A DNA stretch of 64,000 nucleotides from Notospermus geniculatus (taxonomy: Eukaryota > Nemertea > Pilidiophora > Heteronemertea > Lineidae): contig NMRB01001526.1 of NCBI GenBank assembly GCA_002633025.1, forward strand, positions 62,001 to 126,000. Direction: 5' to 3'. Shown here piece by piece: positions 1 to 10,429 of the stretch. The notes below the pieces were generated by a model, which was not told the DNA's origin, did not search any database, and saw only the letters and a program-made list of their open reading frames with translations. Position 1 is the first letter of the stretch; each line of letters starts with the position of its first letter. The position numbers and the translations under genes are program-made.

Positions 1-263
1 TCAGAAACATTTCAAAACATTTTGTAACGGTTGTATTGCAAACTGTTTCTAAATGTTCCTGAAACTTGCCAGCTGTTTCTAGATGTTTCTGAAACTTGTC
101 CCCAAAGAATTGACATGACAATTTCTTGCGATTCTTTAATTGTTTCAAAGTATTTGAAGATGTTTTCGTCGGCCTAAATGTTTCTGGACCCTGCTCATAT
201 ATGAATCTTCGTGTAACTTTTTGAAAACATCATGTTTCAACACGATGTTCCTGAAATGTTTTT

Positions 264-368
264 GGTCCCTGTCTATACTGTGAAATTTCGTGCAACTTTC
301 CAAAAACATCGTGTTTCAACACAGTGTTTCTGAAATGTTTCAGACAAGTTTCACAGTGCAGACAGGCC
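264..368. repeat. Foldback repeat, inverted CCTGTCTGCACTGTGAAA arms
   Basis: The arms read CCCTGTCTATACTGTGAAA on the left and the reverse complement of TTTCACAGTGCAGACAGG on the right. Between and to the left of them are repeated TGTTTCTGAAA words (1-360). A second copy with the same arms lies at 38958-39066. No coding potential is seen. It is probably a short non-autonomous palindromic element. Confidence 0.6.
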
Positions 369-427
369 TAACATGCCCCCTACGTTTGTTATTCCGCAAA
401 AGTACCATATGACACCAGACGTTTTTC

Positions 428-445
428 CGTCGTCGTCGTCGTCGT
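428..445. repeat. (CGT)6 microsatellite
   Basis: Six perfect CGT triplets. Confidence 0.9.
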
Positions 446-528
446 CTGCAAAAACTGATAAACACTATCATAAATCAACGGTTGACCAAAAGACTGCCGT
501 GCAATTGAAACTTACTTCCAAAGAGGAA

Positions 529-806
529 AGTTAAAGTTAAAGTTTGGGTTTATAGTCTGATATCAACAACGGTAGAGGTGTCATCCGACTTTACACAGTC
601 TATCCTGAAACCTTTCAGTAGAACTCACATGAGCTGCTCATTCAGCGCTACAATCCGCATTTCCGACCGGTACCCATTGGAGAGAGGAGGGTGGAGAGAG
701 GCCAGTGAGGCAAAGAGACTTGCCCAAAGTCTCACGCCCAGTGGGATTCGAACCCGGGACCCTCTGGCCGCTAGGCGGAGGCCCAAACCACTACACCACC
801 GTGGCT
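529..806 (-). mobile_element. tRNA-headed SINE (family 2), CORE-like body
   Basis: Read on the minus strand, a tRNA-like head carries an A box (GGTGTAGTGGTTTGGG) and a B box (GGGTTCGAATCCCAC). A body with GACTTTGGGCAAGTCTC follows, and the tail is AACTTT repeats at the low-coordinate end. The body segment resembles the GACCTTGGGCAAGT stretch of vertebrate MIR/CORE SINEs. A near-full second copy is at 45650-45930. Pol III transcribed, LINE-mobilised origin is the established model for such elements. Confidence 0.85.
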
Positions 807-838
807 TCTCAAAATAATCTAGAATCGTTTCCCGAAGG

Positions 839-1287
839 CTGTTGTTACCTAGAAATCAACTACTCACTTTTCATTTTTCACTCCTCATTTTCCGTTCTAA
901 ATCAAAATCAGAAAATGAACGCCTATGTGAACAGTTAAAGATAATGTATCACGGGTATTTTCGCGGGCCACTAAAATCATTGTTTATTTACATTTTGTTT
1001 GTTTGTATCCAGTCTTTCTTTGTCTTATGAGTAATTTGTTGGTGGTTGTGGCATGCGCTCTAGAAATACTTTTGACCGAAAGTATTCAATTTGGTGCGTT
1101 TGCATGCCCCAAAAGTCCAAAATAACATACCGGTAATGTAAATATCCATGTTTAAAAACATTGAATGTAAACAATGAAGTCGTGATACATTTCTTTAACG
1201 GAGAATGCAATGTTCATTCTTCAGGTTACGGATGATTCGTGCCAAATCACAAATCACGAGTGAAACATGAGCTCCTGTGTAACAGCA
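839..1287. mobile_element. Foldback element family G (interrupted copy)
   Basis: The left end reads CTGTTGTTACCTAGAAATCA and the right end reads CTCCTGTGTAACAGC. Both arms carry CATTTTTCACTC-type sequence in inverted orientation. A 256-bp insert splits the copy at 939-1194. Other G copies are at 9243, 13606, 22996, 29569, 36005 and 40084. Confidence 0.75.
939..1194. mobile_element. 256-bp foldback inserted at TTAA inside family G
   Basis: TTAA flanks both sides (935-938 and 1195-1198). Uninterrupted G copies read through with a single site (ACAGTTAACGG at 9311). The ends are inverted: AGATAATGTATCACG and CGTGATACATTTCT, then further inward CATTGTTTATTTACATT-like pairs. A TTAA duplication is the hallmark of piggyBac- or Kolobok-type transposases. 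The ends do not start with the usual piggyBac CCY, so the family is left open. Confidence 0.6.
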
Positions 1288-1370
1288 TCCTTGTGTATGT
1301 GAAAACGTACGTTTGTGAGGCTCTAAACATTCTTGATCTTCTTCGTTTTCATGTTACCAGTCTGCCAAAT

Positions 1371-1741
1371 GTGAGGTTTCGCAAATCTGACGAAACAGGA
1401 AGTACGAAATACGAAATTGGGCTTCATTTCCATGACGTAATGTATTTCAGGAGATGGTTGGTACCGCAAATATCGCCTGCTGCAAGAGCGTCTTTTAGCG
1501 TAGCCTATGACGTTACACCGATAGAGTTACGGTGTATATCGATATAACTTTGAAATTGATCTTTCGAGAATTTAAAAATTCAAGATGCACCATAACTCTC
1601 TCGGTCTTACATGATATGCTAAAAGACGCACTGGCGGCAGGGACATTTGTGGTAGCATCTCCTGAAATACATTAGGTCCTGGAAATGAAGTTGAATTTCG
1701 TATTTCGTACTTCGTGTTTCGTCAGATTTGCGAAACCTCAC
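1371..1741. mobile_element. Foldback family F, copy 1
   Basis: Long inverted arms (about 130-150 bp) begin GTGAGGTTTCGCAAATCTG and end with its complement. AAAT flanks both sides. The centre carries imperfect short hairpins. No ORF is conserved between copies. Other copies: 6921, 8603, 12079, 13891. Confidence 0.85.
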
Positions 1742-1995
1742 AAATGTCTTGTCTGTATCGTGAAGGAAGACAAGGCCCGTACGTCTCAGCACAACTTCTC
1801 AAGTACCATGCAATCACGACAAATTTCCAATCAGAAGAAATCTAGGTTTGTTTCCCTTATGTTCGTAAAACCTAGGTTTTTGAGGATCTCAACATTCTTG
1901 ACGCTTCACATTCAAGGTAGCATTCTGTAGCAGGCCTAGGTAGGATGAACCGTCGGCTGAGATAAAAAAAGGAATGTTGCCTTTTGCCTGATTAG

Positions 1996-2272
1996 CGCCG
2001 TCCCTGCTCTTTATGTCCGTCGCATGGACAATGGCTCATATGAATAAAGACTATTACCTTCAGATTTGTACAGCATCGCCTAGTGCATTTGTATTGCAAA
2101 ATTCAAGTAAAAGCATTTACTTGTCTTTATTCATATGACCCATTAAGTCGTGATCCCTTGTACCTTGTATCTTGTACCTTTGAAAGGACAAGTAAAAGAC
2201 CCCATCCAAGTAAAGGAACATGAGTAGCTTGAGATGATGCTATGTCTTCCCTGATGGAAAAATACATTAGTA
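1996..2272 (+). mobile_element. SINE family 1, 5'-truncated, split by a C1 element
   Basis: The SINE body resumes after the insertion with CTTGTACC, AAGTAAAAGACCCCATCC, GAGTAGCTTGAGATG and CCTGATGGAAAAAT. The left piece (1996-2030) matches the TTCACGTCCGTCGCATGG segment of intact copies. A C1 palindrome occupies 2031-2144 between them. Confidence 0.7.
2031..2144. mobile_element. MITE family C1, copy 1
   Basis: The inverted ends are TGGCTCATATGAATAAAGAC and GTCTTTATTCATATGACCCA, with a core of CAGATTTGTACAGCATCGCC. Five copies of about 115-125 bp occur in the window (2031, 4722, 17343, 35774, 36555). This one sits inside a SINE. Confidence 0.85.
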
Positions 2273-2370
2273 TTCAATCAAATCAGTGATTCTTCATAAA
2301 ATTCTACCAAGAGGGTCATGTCTGTTGTTTGCACGCCTAGGATCCAACGGCTGAGAATCACTTTTTGTTC

Positions 2371-3506
2371 TGTCAGTCTATGCAGGGGCAGTTTGACAAT
2401 CCCTAGCTGATGTCAGTCTATGCAGCGTCAGGTTGACTATCCCTAGCTGATGTCAGTCTGTGCAGGATCATTTTGACGATCCCCAGCTGATGTCAGTCCA
2501 TGCAGTGTCAGGTTGACGATCCCTAGCTGATGTCAGTCTATGCAGTGTCAAGTGTCAAGTTGATGATCCCTAGCTGGTCAGTCTATACAGAGACAGGTTG
2601 ACGATCCCTAGCTGATTTCAATATGCAGTGTCAGGTTGACGATCCTCAAGTGTCAGGTTGATGATCCCTAGCTGGTCAGTCTATGCAGTGTCAAGTCGAC
2701 GATCCTCAGCTGATGTCAGTCTTTGCAGTGTCACGTTGACGATCCCTAGCTGATGTTACTCTTTGCATAGTCAATTTGACGATCCCAATCTGATGTCAGT
2801 CGATGCAGGGTCAAGTTGACGATCCATATCTGCTGTCAGTCCGTGCAGGGTCAGTTTTACGATGCCTGGCTAATGTCAGTCTATGCAGAGCCAGGTTGAC
2901 GATCCCTAGCAAATGTCAGTCTCTGCAGGTTCAGGTTGACGATCGCTAGCTGATGTCAGTCTCTGCAAAGTCAGGTTGGTGATCCCCAGCTGATGTCAGT
3001 TTATGCATAGTCAGGTTGATGGTCCCTAGCTGATATCAGTCTGTGCACGGTCAGGTTGACGATCCCTAGCTGATGTCGGTCTATGCAGAGTCAGGTTGAT
3101 GGTCCCTCGCTGTTGTCAGTCTATGCTGTGTCATGTTGACGATCCCTAGCTGATGTCTGTTTATGCAGTGTCAAGTTGATGATCCCTAACTGATGTCTCT
3201 CTATGCAGAGTCAGGTTGACGATCCTTAGCTAATATCATTCTATGCCGAATCAGGTTGACGATCTGTAGCTGATGTCAGTCTTTACAGAGTCATCTTGAC
3301 GATCCTTACCTGATGTCAGTCTATGCAGAGTCAGGTTTCAGGTTGTCGATCCTAATACCTGATGTCAGTCTTCACAGAGTCATCTTGACGATCCTTACCT
3401 GATGTCAGGCTATGCAGAGTCAGGTTGACGATCCTTAGCTAATATCACTGTCATGTTGACGATCGCTGGTTCATGTCAGTTTGCAGTGTCAGGTTGACGA
3501 TCGCTT
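2371..3506. repeat. ~40-bp minisatellite, about 28 units
   Basis: Degenerate tandem units follow the form GATGTCAGTCTATGCAG, GTGTCAGGTTGACGATCC, CTAGCT. Units differ by point changes and occasional internal duplications (for example AGTGTCAAGTGTCAAG near 2545). No reading frame stays open. Confidence 0.9.
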
Positions 3507-3654
3507 ACTGAGAAATGGAATCCTGTTGTGGATTGCATTTCTATCTTCAGGAGGCCAAAATGCAGGATATTGTACGACCTTTCGATATGATGATGATAAT
3601 ATAAACTCTCATTGATTAGCAATCTAGATTAATAACCCAGTGTTAAATTTATAC

Positions 3655-5120
3655 CAAGTTCTGTTGGACAGTTGGCTGGACCGGCAAAACAACGAAAAAT
3701 AGACCTATCGATGAGGATGATGAAAACGCTCATTGTCTAGCGATCGAACTTTAAATTCATTCTAAGTTCTGTTAGACAACTGGCTGGACCAGTAAAACAA
3801 CGAAAAATATCGGTGATGATGATGAACCTTCTTTGATTAATGCTGTATCTAGAGAAGTAAAGGGCCACCAATGCTTCGGCTTTGGCCCTTGAAATACTTG
3901 TAGTGTAAATTTGTTCATTAAGTTCTGTTGGACAGCTGGCTGCTCCAGCCAAACAACGAAAAATGTCAGGTAGGATGTCGAACTATCAAAAACCTAGTTC
4001 TAGGTTCATCCCAAGTTCTGTTTTGGCAGTTAGCCCAACAAAACAACGAAAAATGCCAGGTAGGATGTCGAACGATCAAAAACCTAGTTCTAGATTTATC
4101 TCAAGTTCTGTTGGACAGTTGGCTGGACCAACTAAACAACGAAAAATGTCAGGTAGGATGTTGAACTATCAAACACCCTAGTTCTAGATTCATTCCAAGT
4201 TCGGTTGGACAGTTGGCTGGCGCACCAAAACAACGAAAAATGTCAGGTACATATGATGTTGAACTCCCAAAAACCCTAGTTCTAGATTCATCCCAAGTTC
4301 GGTTGGACAGTTGGCTGGACCAACTAAACAACGAAAAATGTCAGTAGGATGTTGAACTATCAAACACCCTAGTTTCAAATTCATCCCAAGTTCGGTTGGA
4401 CAGTTTGCTGGCCCACAAAACAACGAAAAATCTCGGTGATGATGTTGAACTATCAAACACCCCAGCTTGAGATTCATTCCAAGTTATGTTGGACAGTTGG
4501 CTGGCCCAAAAAAACAACGAAAAATATCAGGTGTGATGTTGAACTACCAAAAATCCTAGTTCTATATTCATCCCAAGTTCGGTTGGCCCAACAAAACAAT
4601 GAAAAATGTCAGGTAGGATGTTGAACTATCAAACACCCTAGTTTCAAGTTCATCCCAAATTCGGTTGGACAGTTGGCTGGCCCAACGAAACAACGAAAAA
4701 TATCGGGATGTAGATGAGCTGATGGGTCATATGAATAAAGGCTAGCAAATGCTTTTACTTCAGATTTGTACAGCATTGCCTAGTGCATTTGTATTGCAAA
4801 ATTCAAGTAAAAGCCTTCACTAGTCTTTATTCATATGACCCATTGACCACCCCAGTTTTCGATTCATTAGAAGTTCTGAAGACACTTAGCTGGACCAGCA
4901 AAACAACGAAGAATAGCAAAATCGATATTTTTTTCATGCACCCCATTCAATAAAACATCTCAAGTTCTGTTGGACAGTTGGCTGGACCAACAAGAAAACA
5001 AAAAATATCGATGATCGTAGATGAATTATCGANTGAAGACAGTTAGCTGGACCAGCAAAACAAGAAAAATAGCGAAATCGATATTTTTTTCGTGAACCCC
5101 ATCCAATAAAACAAATTTAT
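3655..5120. repeat. ~100-bp satellite array
   Basis: About a dozen degenerate units contain CAAGTTCTGTTGGACAGTTG, GCTGGACCA and AAACAACGAAAAAT. The array is interrupted by a C1 element (4722-4844), and one ambiguous base lies at 5032. Small ORFs on both strands here are by-products of the repeats. Confidence 0.9.
4722..4844. mobile_element. MITE family C1, copy 2, inside the satellite
   Basis: The inverted ends are ATGGGTCATATGAATAAAGG and CTTTATTCATATGACCCAT. It splits a unit of the 3.65-5.12 kb satellite, so it is younger than that part of the array. Confidence 0.85.
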
Positions 5121-5257
5121 TAGTCACACCTGTATCGGCAAAACAGGATTACAGCTAACAGGCCTAGAAATAAATCGTAAACAGCTTTCTGTATTGGAAG
5201 ATTTGATATTCGTTGTAACTAAAAAAAATAACAACACAGATGATAATTATCACCTTT

Positions 5258-5302
5258 ACATTTTACTTTTACTTTACCTTTACCTTTACCTTTACCTGTA
5301 CC
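5258..5302. repeat. (TTTACC)n microsatellite
   Basis: TTTACTTTTACTTTACC grades into TTTACC repeats. The following stretch to 5465 contains three degenerate ATTTGAAAATCACGT-type units and nothing else recognisable. Confidence 0.7.
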
Positions 5303-5465
5303 TAATTCCCAGAATTCATGATTTGAAAATCACGTGCCAATATTATTTTGGTTAATTTCACTTCTTTAGATAATTTGTAATTTGAAAATCACGTCCAAAA
5401 ATAACTTCTTGTGAATCATACATGTCATATGAATCATAATATTTAAGAATCACGTACCATGGTTA

Positions 5466-5790
5466 TTTTGAATCTTGTTTTCCTTCGTTGTCCGATCTTC
5501 TGTCTTCGTTTTCGTCGAGATAGACTTCGGGCAAAAGTTAACGTCCATGCACTTGTGGGGTGCCTTTTCTGTTGTTCCATCTTGCTTGACCTGAGCTGGA
5601 CCTCCATATGCCAGTGGTGAATGCAATTTCGTGCTCTGGAGTAGCCCAGTAGGGAAGTCTTGGAGGCCGACCCTCGGCCTAGCAGTATTCAAGTCTAGCT
5701 GAGTCGAAATACCACAATAATCATGAGAAAAATGGCCAATTTTATGCCAGTAATTGCATAATATCATTACAAATACATCCTAAACTATAA
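5466..5790. other. Unassigned stretch
   Basis: A 105-codon minus-strand ORF spans 5450-5767. Its composition is low in conserved-looking residues and it has no splice or start context. No domain is recognised. Treated as chance. Confidence 0.4.
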
Positions 5791-6197
5791 AGTGAGAAGA
5801 AGAGTCTAAGGGCGTGAACCATATCCCTCCGGAAACTGTCGTTGGAAAACGGGGAAGTTGTATAAACAATTCCTCTTTCAAAAAGGTATATGCCTTGAAT
5901 ATAGTGAAGAAAGGGGCGACTATCTCTTAAAACACGAAAGAAAAGTCCAATGGCATGAACTGCATTTCCCTCCGGAAATTTTCGTTGGAAAACGGGGAAT
6001 TATTATAAACAATTCCTCTTTCGAATTAACCAAGAAAGGGGCGACTATCTCTTAAAGTGAGAACACGAAAGAAAAGTCTAAGGGCGTGAACCATTTTCCT
6101 TTGGAAAATGTAGATGGAAGTCTGGAATGTTAAAACCATTCCTCTTTCAAAAAGGTATATGCCTTGAATATAGCCAAGAAAGGGGCGAGTATCTCTG
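5791..6197. repeat. Three-unit tandem repeat, ~132-141 bp period
   Basis: Units start near 5804, 5945 and 6077. Each carries GGGCGTGAACC-like sequence, TTGGAAAACGGGGAA, CAATTCCTCTTTC and AAGAAAGGGGCGA. The third unit is the most diverged. Confidence 0.85.
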
Positions 6198-6740
6198 CAT
6201 CATAATCAGATCCACCCAAGGTGACAGCTACCTCGGAACTTTTCCGTTTGACACTTATTGGACACCTGTCTCAAGTTTATCAATCAAAATCCAATAGACA
6301 CTATAAAGTTTAAAGAAATAATCCCTTTATTTCTGAAACTCGAATAGTTACAAATAACTACAACATGAACACCGATGAACTCTGGTTGGTAGCCACGAAC
6401 CTGATGAGGTAATGGTGGTGGCATCGATCGGGCACTGTGAGCAATGATCAGACCGAGACCATAGCAATGCATTCCACTTTCAACAGCCGCCTAGACAGAA
6501 TGTCGTGAGGTAGACGTTAGTGCACACCAGTACAATTTCAGAAATTTCCATAATAGCGTCTTTCTAACAGAGTTATTTATACAAATGTGGATTTTTTATA
6601 AACCAGGAGTCAGTGATTTCGTTTCCATATAATTCTTTTTCGTTGACCATATGGTATTTCGTTCGAGTGACGAAGTTGGATGGGGTAAGTCAGCTTTATT
6701 TCTCCATCATTATTACATGAGATATCGTTGTGTCCAGGTC
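6198..6740. other. Unassigned stretch
   Basis: Mixed-composition DNA. I see no repeat family, tRNA or credible exon here. Confidence 0.5.
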
Positions 6741-6900
6741 GTTACGACAGTATGCCATGGTGCCGTGTACCTTGTGCCTTTGCAAGGGCAAGTAAAAGAC
6801 CCCATCCAAGTGAGGAACATGAGTAGCTTGAGATGGCCTCTTCCGTACTTACCAGGGTTAGTACTGCTATGGTTTCGGTCTGACGGAAAAATCTAACACA
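6741..6900 (+). mobile_element. SINE family 1, 5'-truncated copy
   Basis: Contains CCATGGTGCC, AAGTAAAAGACCCCATCC, GAGTAGCTTGAGATGGCC, CTTCCGTACTTACCAGGG and the 3' CTGACGGAAAAATCTAACAC. The tRNA-like head is missing. Confidence 0.85.
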
Positions 6901-6920
6901 AAGTTCCTCCTTTAATCATT

Positions 6921-7322
6921 AGTAAGGTTTCACCAGTCTGACGAAACACGAAGTACGAAATACGAAATTGGACTTCATTTCCATGAAGTAATGTATTTCA
7001 GGAGATGATTGGTACCACATAATCGCCTGCTGCAAGAGCGTCTTTTAGCGTATGACGTTAAACCGTTAGAGTTATGGTGTATATTAAACTTTGAAATTTA
7101 TCTTTCGTTTCCACCTCATAGATACGAAGTGGAAGTTTATAAATTCAAGATGTACCATAAGTCTCTCGGTCTTACATGTACATGATACATGTATGCTAAA
7201 AGACTCACCGGCAGAAGGAACATTTGTTGTGCCAACCATCTCCAGAAATACGTAGGTCCTGGAAATGAAGTTGAATTTCGTATTTCGTACTTCGTGTTTC
7301 GTCAGATTTGCGAAACCTCACT
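6921..7322. mobile_element. Foldback family F, copy 2
   Basis: Starts AGTAAGGTTTCACC and ends GCGAAACCTCACT, with ATT on both sides (6918-6920 and 7323-7325). It has long inverted arms as in the other F copies. Confidence 0.85.
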
Positions 7323-7733
7323 ATTACTTAGAAGGAGATCAAACGGTTTTGAAATGTCTCATTATAGTATTTCATAACAAGATCAGAATGGTTTCCTTTG
7401 AACAAAATATTATCAGAAGATGCCGTGCTGCCGACCAATAAAAACAACCGTGTAGGATAAACAACCCTCTCTCATCTACATGTACCTTCAAGTGTTCTGT
7501 AAAAAAACAAAAGAAAATCGCAAATACATACGACGAGTTCGGCAAAATATCAAAATATCATGTGACATTCAAAACGATCAATTATTTTTTCCGTATTATA
7601 TAAGTTGGTAAAGGTGATCGTCGAGACAGACTTTTCCAGAATATTCATGGGCTTGATAGTGTTAGATCAAATTTCTGATCAAAAGGAGCGAAGAAAATGT
7701 CAGGAAAGGGTAGTCTATTTCAGTATATCAAAA
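7323..7733. other. Unassigned stretch
   Basis: AT-rich unique DNA with no recognised element or exon. Confidence 0.5.
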
Positions 7734-7855
7734 TGTGACCAGTCACAGCAAAACTCGTCTCAAGTGGCACAGGATATGAACCAGGATGAACCAAAATAAC
7801 TCCAGAAGATGAAGGAAGAAATGTAATCAGAAAGATTGTACAAAATCCAGACAAT

Positions 7856-7962
7856 GGCTGATATTCATAAAAACTAGCAAGTGCTTTTACTTAAAGTTTT
7901 GTTAGTGCATTTACAATGGACCTCCAAGTAAAAGCATTTGCTAACTTTTATGAATACAAGCC
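7856..7962. mobile_element. MITE family C2, copy 1 (nested in D)
   Basis: The inverted ends are GGCTGATATTCATAAAA and CTTTTATGAATACAAGCC. The flanking AAT (7853-7855 and 7963-7965) is a 3-bp target duplication. The empty site AGACAATAAGCC can be read in reverse complement in another D copy (TTATTGTCTG). Confidence 0.85.
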
Positions 7963-7965
7963 AAT

Positions 7966-8086
7966 GGCTGATATTTATAAACGCTATAGCAAATGCTTTT
8001 ACTTTAAATTTTGTAGCACATTTACATTGGGCACTGCTGTGCAAATCATAAGTAAAAGCATTTGCTAACTTTTATGAATACCAGCC
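7966..8086. mobile_element. MITE family C2, copy 2 (tandem, nested in D)
   Basis: Shares the AAT at 7963-7965 with the preceding copy and has another AAT at 8087-8089. The second insertion therefore used the first one's duplicated target. Confidence 0.85.
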
Positions 8087-8289
8087 AATAAGCCTAGGCC
8101 TACTGACATGACTGAAATTGACAAAACGTTGATCTCAACGTGCCAATTTCAGAGCCGACTCAGCCCTGGTTTTGTGTTGACGGTTATAAATGATGCTCAT
8201 GATCAAAACGGCAGAAATGTCAAATAATATTTTGAGCTGTCTCATCAACATGCTGAGATTTTACAAACTTTTTAAATATTCATACGTAT

Positions 8290-8391
8290 ATCCAACATAG
8301 AGCACAAAAAGCGACACACAAGATGATAGTAAAAGTAAAGTCGTCTCCGAATTTCGCAAATTTTCGACCCCAAGCGGGGTCTTCCTCTGAT
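8290..8391. mobile_element. Element E1, partial copy
   Basis: Left end AACATAGAGCACAAAAAGCG, then AAAGTCGTCTCCGAATTTCG, then the hairpin CGACCCCAAGCGGGGTC and TTCCTC, where it stops. This is the single-arm form of the E family. Confidence 0.75.
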
Positions 8392-8602
8392 TTTATTTGA
8401 AATTCTGCATTTCCTTGTCGGAATCTCCGCTGTGGCCCAAATAACGCTGTGCTAAATACACCTGCACACTTGTTGCAATTATTGTTTAGGGTCTTGTGGT
8501 TTAAAAAACCAAAATCAATTCGAGTGCTCAGCGCCGGACTCGAATACGGCATTGTCAAGTCGAAATATTTCCTAAACCATTCGTTATTCATAGACACAAG
8601 AG

Positions 8603-8965
8603 TGTCTGACGAAGCACGACGTACGAAATACGAAATTCAACTTCATTTCCAGGGCCTAATGTATTTCTGGAGATGGTTGGTACCACAAATGTCCCTGCTG
8701 CCAGTGCGTCTTTTAGCATATTATGTAAGACCGAGAGAGTTATGATGCATCTTGAATTTTCATATACGAAGTGGAAACGAAAGATAAATTTCAAAGTTTA
8801 ATAAACACCATAACTCTATCGGTCTAACGTCATACGCTAAAAGACGTTCTTGCAGCAGGCGATATTTGTGGTACCAACCATCTCCTGAAATGCATTACGT
8901 CATGGAAGTGAAGTCCAATTTCATATTTCGTACTTCGTGTTTCGTCACATTTGCGAAACCTCACT
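8603..8965. mobile_element. Foldback family F, copy 3
   Basis: The left terminus is truncated (starts at GTGTCTGACGAAGCACG). The right end is intact (GCGAAACCTCACT). The arms contain the family's TACGAAATACGAAATT. Confidence 0.8.
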
Positions 8966-8993
8966 AAGAACGCTTTTTTGTCAGCGTGATGTG

Positions 8994-9024
8994 GGCTGGT
9001 ATTCATAAAAGTTAGCAAATGCTT
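8994..9024. mobile_element. MITE family C2, left end cut by the gap
   Basis: GGCTGGTATTCATAAAAGTT runs directly into N bases. The rest is missing. Confidence 0.7.
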
Positions 9025-9242
9025 NNNNNNNNNNNNNNNNNNNNNNNNNNNNNNNNNNNNNNNNNNNNNNNNNNNNNNNNNNNNNNNNNNNNNNNNNNNN
9101 NNNNNNNNNNNNNNNNNNNNNNNNNNNNNNNNNNNNNNNNNNNNNNNNNNNNNNNNNNNNNNNNNNNNNNNNNNNNNNNNNNNNNNNNNNNNNNNNNNNN
9201 NNNNNNNNNNNNNNNNNNNNNNNNNNNNNNNNNNNNNNNNNN
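9025..9242. other. Assembly gap (218 N)
   Basis: A run of N between a C2 MITE and a G element. ORFs that span it are artefacts. Confidence 0.99.
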
Positions 9243-9333
9243 GTCACGTTTCATTTTTCACTCCGCATTTTTCAATCAAAATCAAAAAGAGAAAATGAAC
9301 GCCTATGTGAACAGTTAACGGAGAATGCAATGT
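9243..9333. mobile_element. Foldback family G, central fragment
   Basis: Contains CATTTTTCACTCCGCATTTT, GAACGCCTATGTGAACAG and GAGAATGCAATGT. It is cut on the left by the gap and on the right by an A-family MITE. Confidence 0.7.
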
Positions 9334-9434
9334 AATGACTTAAGTCTAAGTGTGACACTTACTTATCCTTTGTTGAACACAAAAGATAAGTATCACACTC
9401 TGACTTAAGAAGGCCTATGTTTATGAATATGGAT
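9334..9434. mobile_element. MITE family A, left end missing
   Basis: The core is GACTTAAGTCTAAGTGTGAC, then ACACAAAAGATAAGTATCAC. The right end is TTTATGAATATGGAT, followed by CCAGG (9435-9439). Confidence 0.8.
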
Positions 9435-9439
9435 CCAGG

Positions 9440-9519
9440 GGCCATATTCATAAACATTGCTGGGTTTAGTTACTTGCTAAAGTGCCCAGTTTGTACAGGC
9501 CAATGTAGGCCTACACAAC
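9440..9519. mobile_element. A-type MITE (CTTGCTAAAG core), left half
   Basis: Begins GGCCATATTCATAAACATTG directly after CCAGG and contains AAAGTGCCCAGTTTGTACAG. It stops at a family X element. Full-length relatives are at 46045 and 55824. Confidence 0.75.
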
Positions 9520-9632
9520 TTTTCGTACCATGAAAAGGGAAGGATAGTACAGGTTGCGTGGCTTTTTCACGGTACAAAAAGCAAGTGAATGGTCTCGATC
9601 CGATTCGAACCGACTCCGTGTGACCAGGCCAT
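9520..9632. mobile_element. Palindromic family X, partial copy
   Basis: Contains GTACCATGAAAAGGGAAGG, then TTTTTCACGGTACAAAAAGC and a CCGATTCGAACCGACTCC arm. The complete palindrome is at 42253-42432, and a further copy is at 10112-10278. The TTCGAACC here is part of the element arm, not a tRNA B box. Confidence 0.75.
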
Positions 9633-9741
9633 TCTACTTGGTAAAGCTTCGTCGCATTTACACCGTTGTAAATTACGTCTAAATTATATCACCTCGTCAC
9701 TACTATGCCTGACGAACGCTTAATGACAGTTCAATAGCCTG

Positions 9742-10113
9742 GTGTCGGTCAGTGATCCTGGCATTGTCTGACGAAATATGCTTCATACATGTGTTGTCCA
9801 TGTAATCAACGCCAAAGTGGAAACTGGGGTTTGTTGCTGTCCAGCTGAAAACCACTGGCCCTGTTGGGTCAGTGTCGGTCAGCGATCATGGCATTGTCTG
9901 ACGAATTCTGCTTCATACATGCATTGTCCATCTATCAACGCCAAAGTAGAAACTAGGGTTCGTTGCTGTCCAGCTGAAAATCACTGGCCCTGTTCGATCA
10001 GTGTCGGTCAGCGATCTGACATTGTCTGACGAATTCTGCTTCATACATGTAGTATTGTCCAACGCCAAAGTAGAAACTTTGGGTTCGTTGCTGTCCAGCT
10101 GAAAATCACTGGC
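9742..10113. repeat. Tandem array, ~143-bp period, 2.6 units
   Basis: Units contain GTGTCGGTCAGCGATC, GGCATTGTCTGACGAATTC, ATCAACGCCAAAGTAGAAAC and GTTGCTGTCCAGCTGAAAA. It abuts an X element at 10112 and leads into the degenerate array downstream. Confidence 0.9.
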
Positions 10114-10278
10114 CTTTTCACACGGAGTTCGTTCTATCTGGATCGAGGCCAGTGCCCTTGCTTTTATACCATGAAAAAGCCATGCGACCTGCACTACCTA
10201 CCTTTCCCTTTTCATGGTAGGCCTACAAATGTAAGTGAAATGGCCTCGAACCGGATCGAACTGGTGAAAAAAGGCCTA
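10112..10278. mobile_element. Palindromic family X, third copy
   Basis: Inverted arms with CGAGGCCAGTG and TGGCCTCGAACCGGATCGAA flank a core containing CATGAAAAAGCC and CCCTTTTCATGGTAGG. It lies between two tandem arrays that share unit sequence. Confidence 0.75.
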
Positions 10279-10429
10279 GTACTGGTGTATATTAAAATAT
10301 TTCGATAGAAGCTGTTGTCGAGTCACTTTCTTTTCGTAGAAGCTACGTCACACCTTCACCGCCGTATACATTAGAATGAATTACATGTATATTATCTCGT
10401 CACCACTATAGGCTTGACGATGTGTGATA

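Larger units (their letters stand above)
7734..8186. mobile_element. MITE family D (TGTGACC ends), carrying two C2 insertions
   Basis: The left end is TGTGACCAGTCACAGC and the right arm is CTGGTTTTGTGTTGACGG, an inverted match to the D left end seen at 42737. The internal TGACAAAACGTTG is shared with the D copies at 37401 and 42737. Two head-to-tail C2 MITEs interrupt it at 7856-8086. Confidence 0.75.

Noticed and set aside
741-806. tRNA gene on the minus strand
   Set aside because: It has A and B boxes, but a shared SINE body and AACTTT tail follow it and a second copy exists at 45650. It is a SINE head.
2371-3506. CRISPR-like array
   Set aside because: Units are contiguous and degenerate with no unique spacers. 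Eukaryotic minisatellite.
3928-4624. Overlapping 60-95 codon ORFs
   Set aside because: Translations of the 100-bp satellite, in several frames and both strands.
9590-9632. tRNA B box (GATTCGAACC)
   Set aside because: It is part of the palindromic arm of family X, which has GGTTCGATCCGGTTCGA on both arms at 42253.
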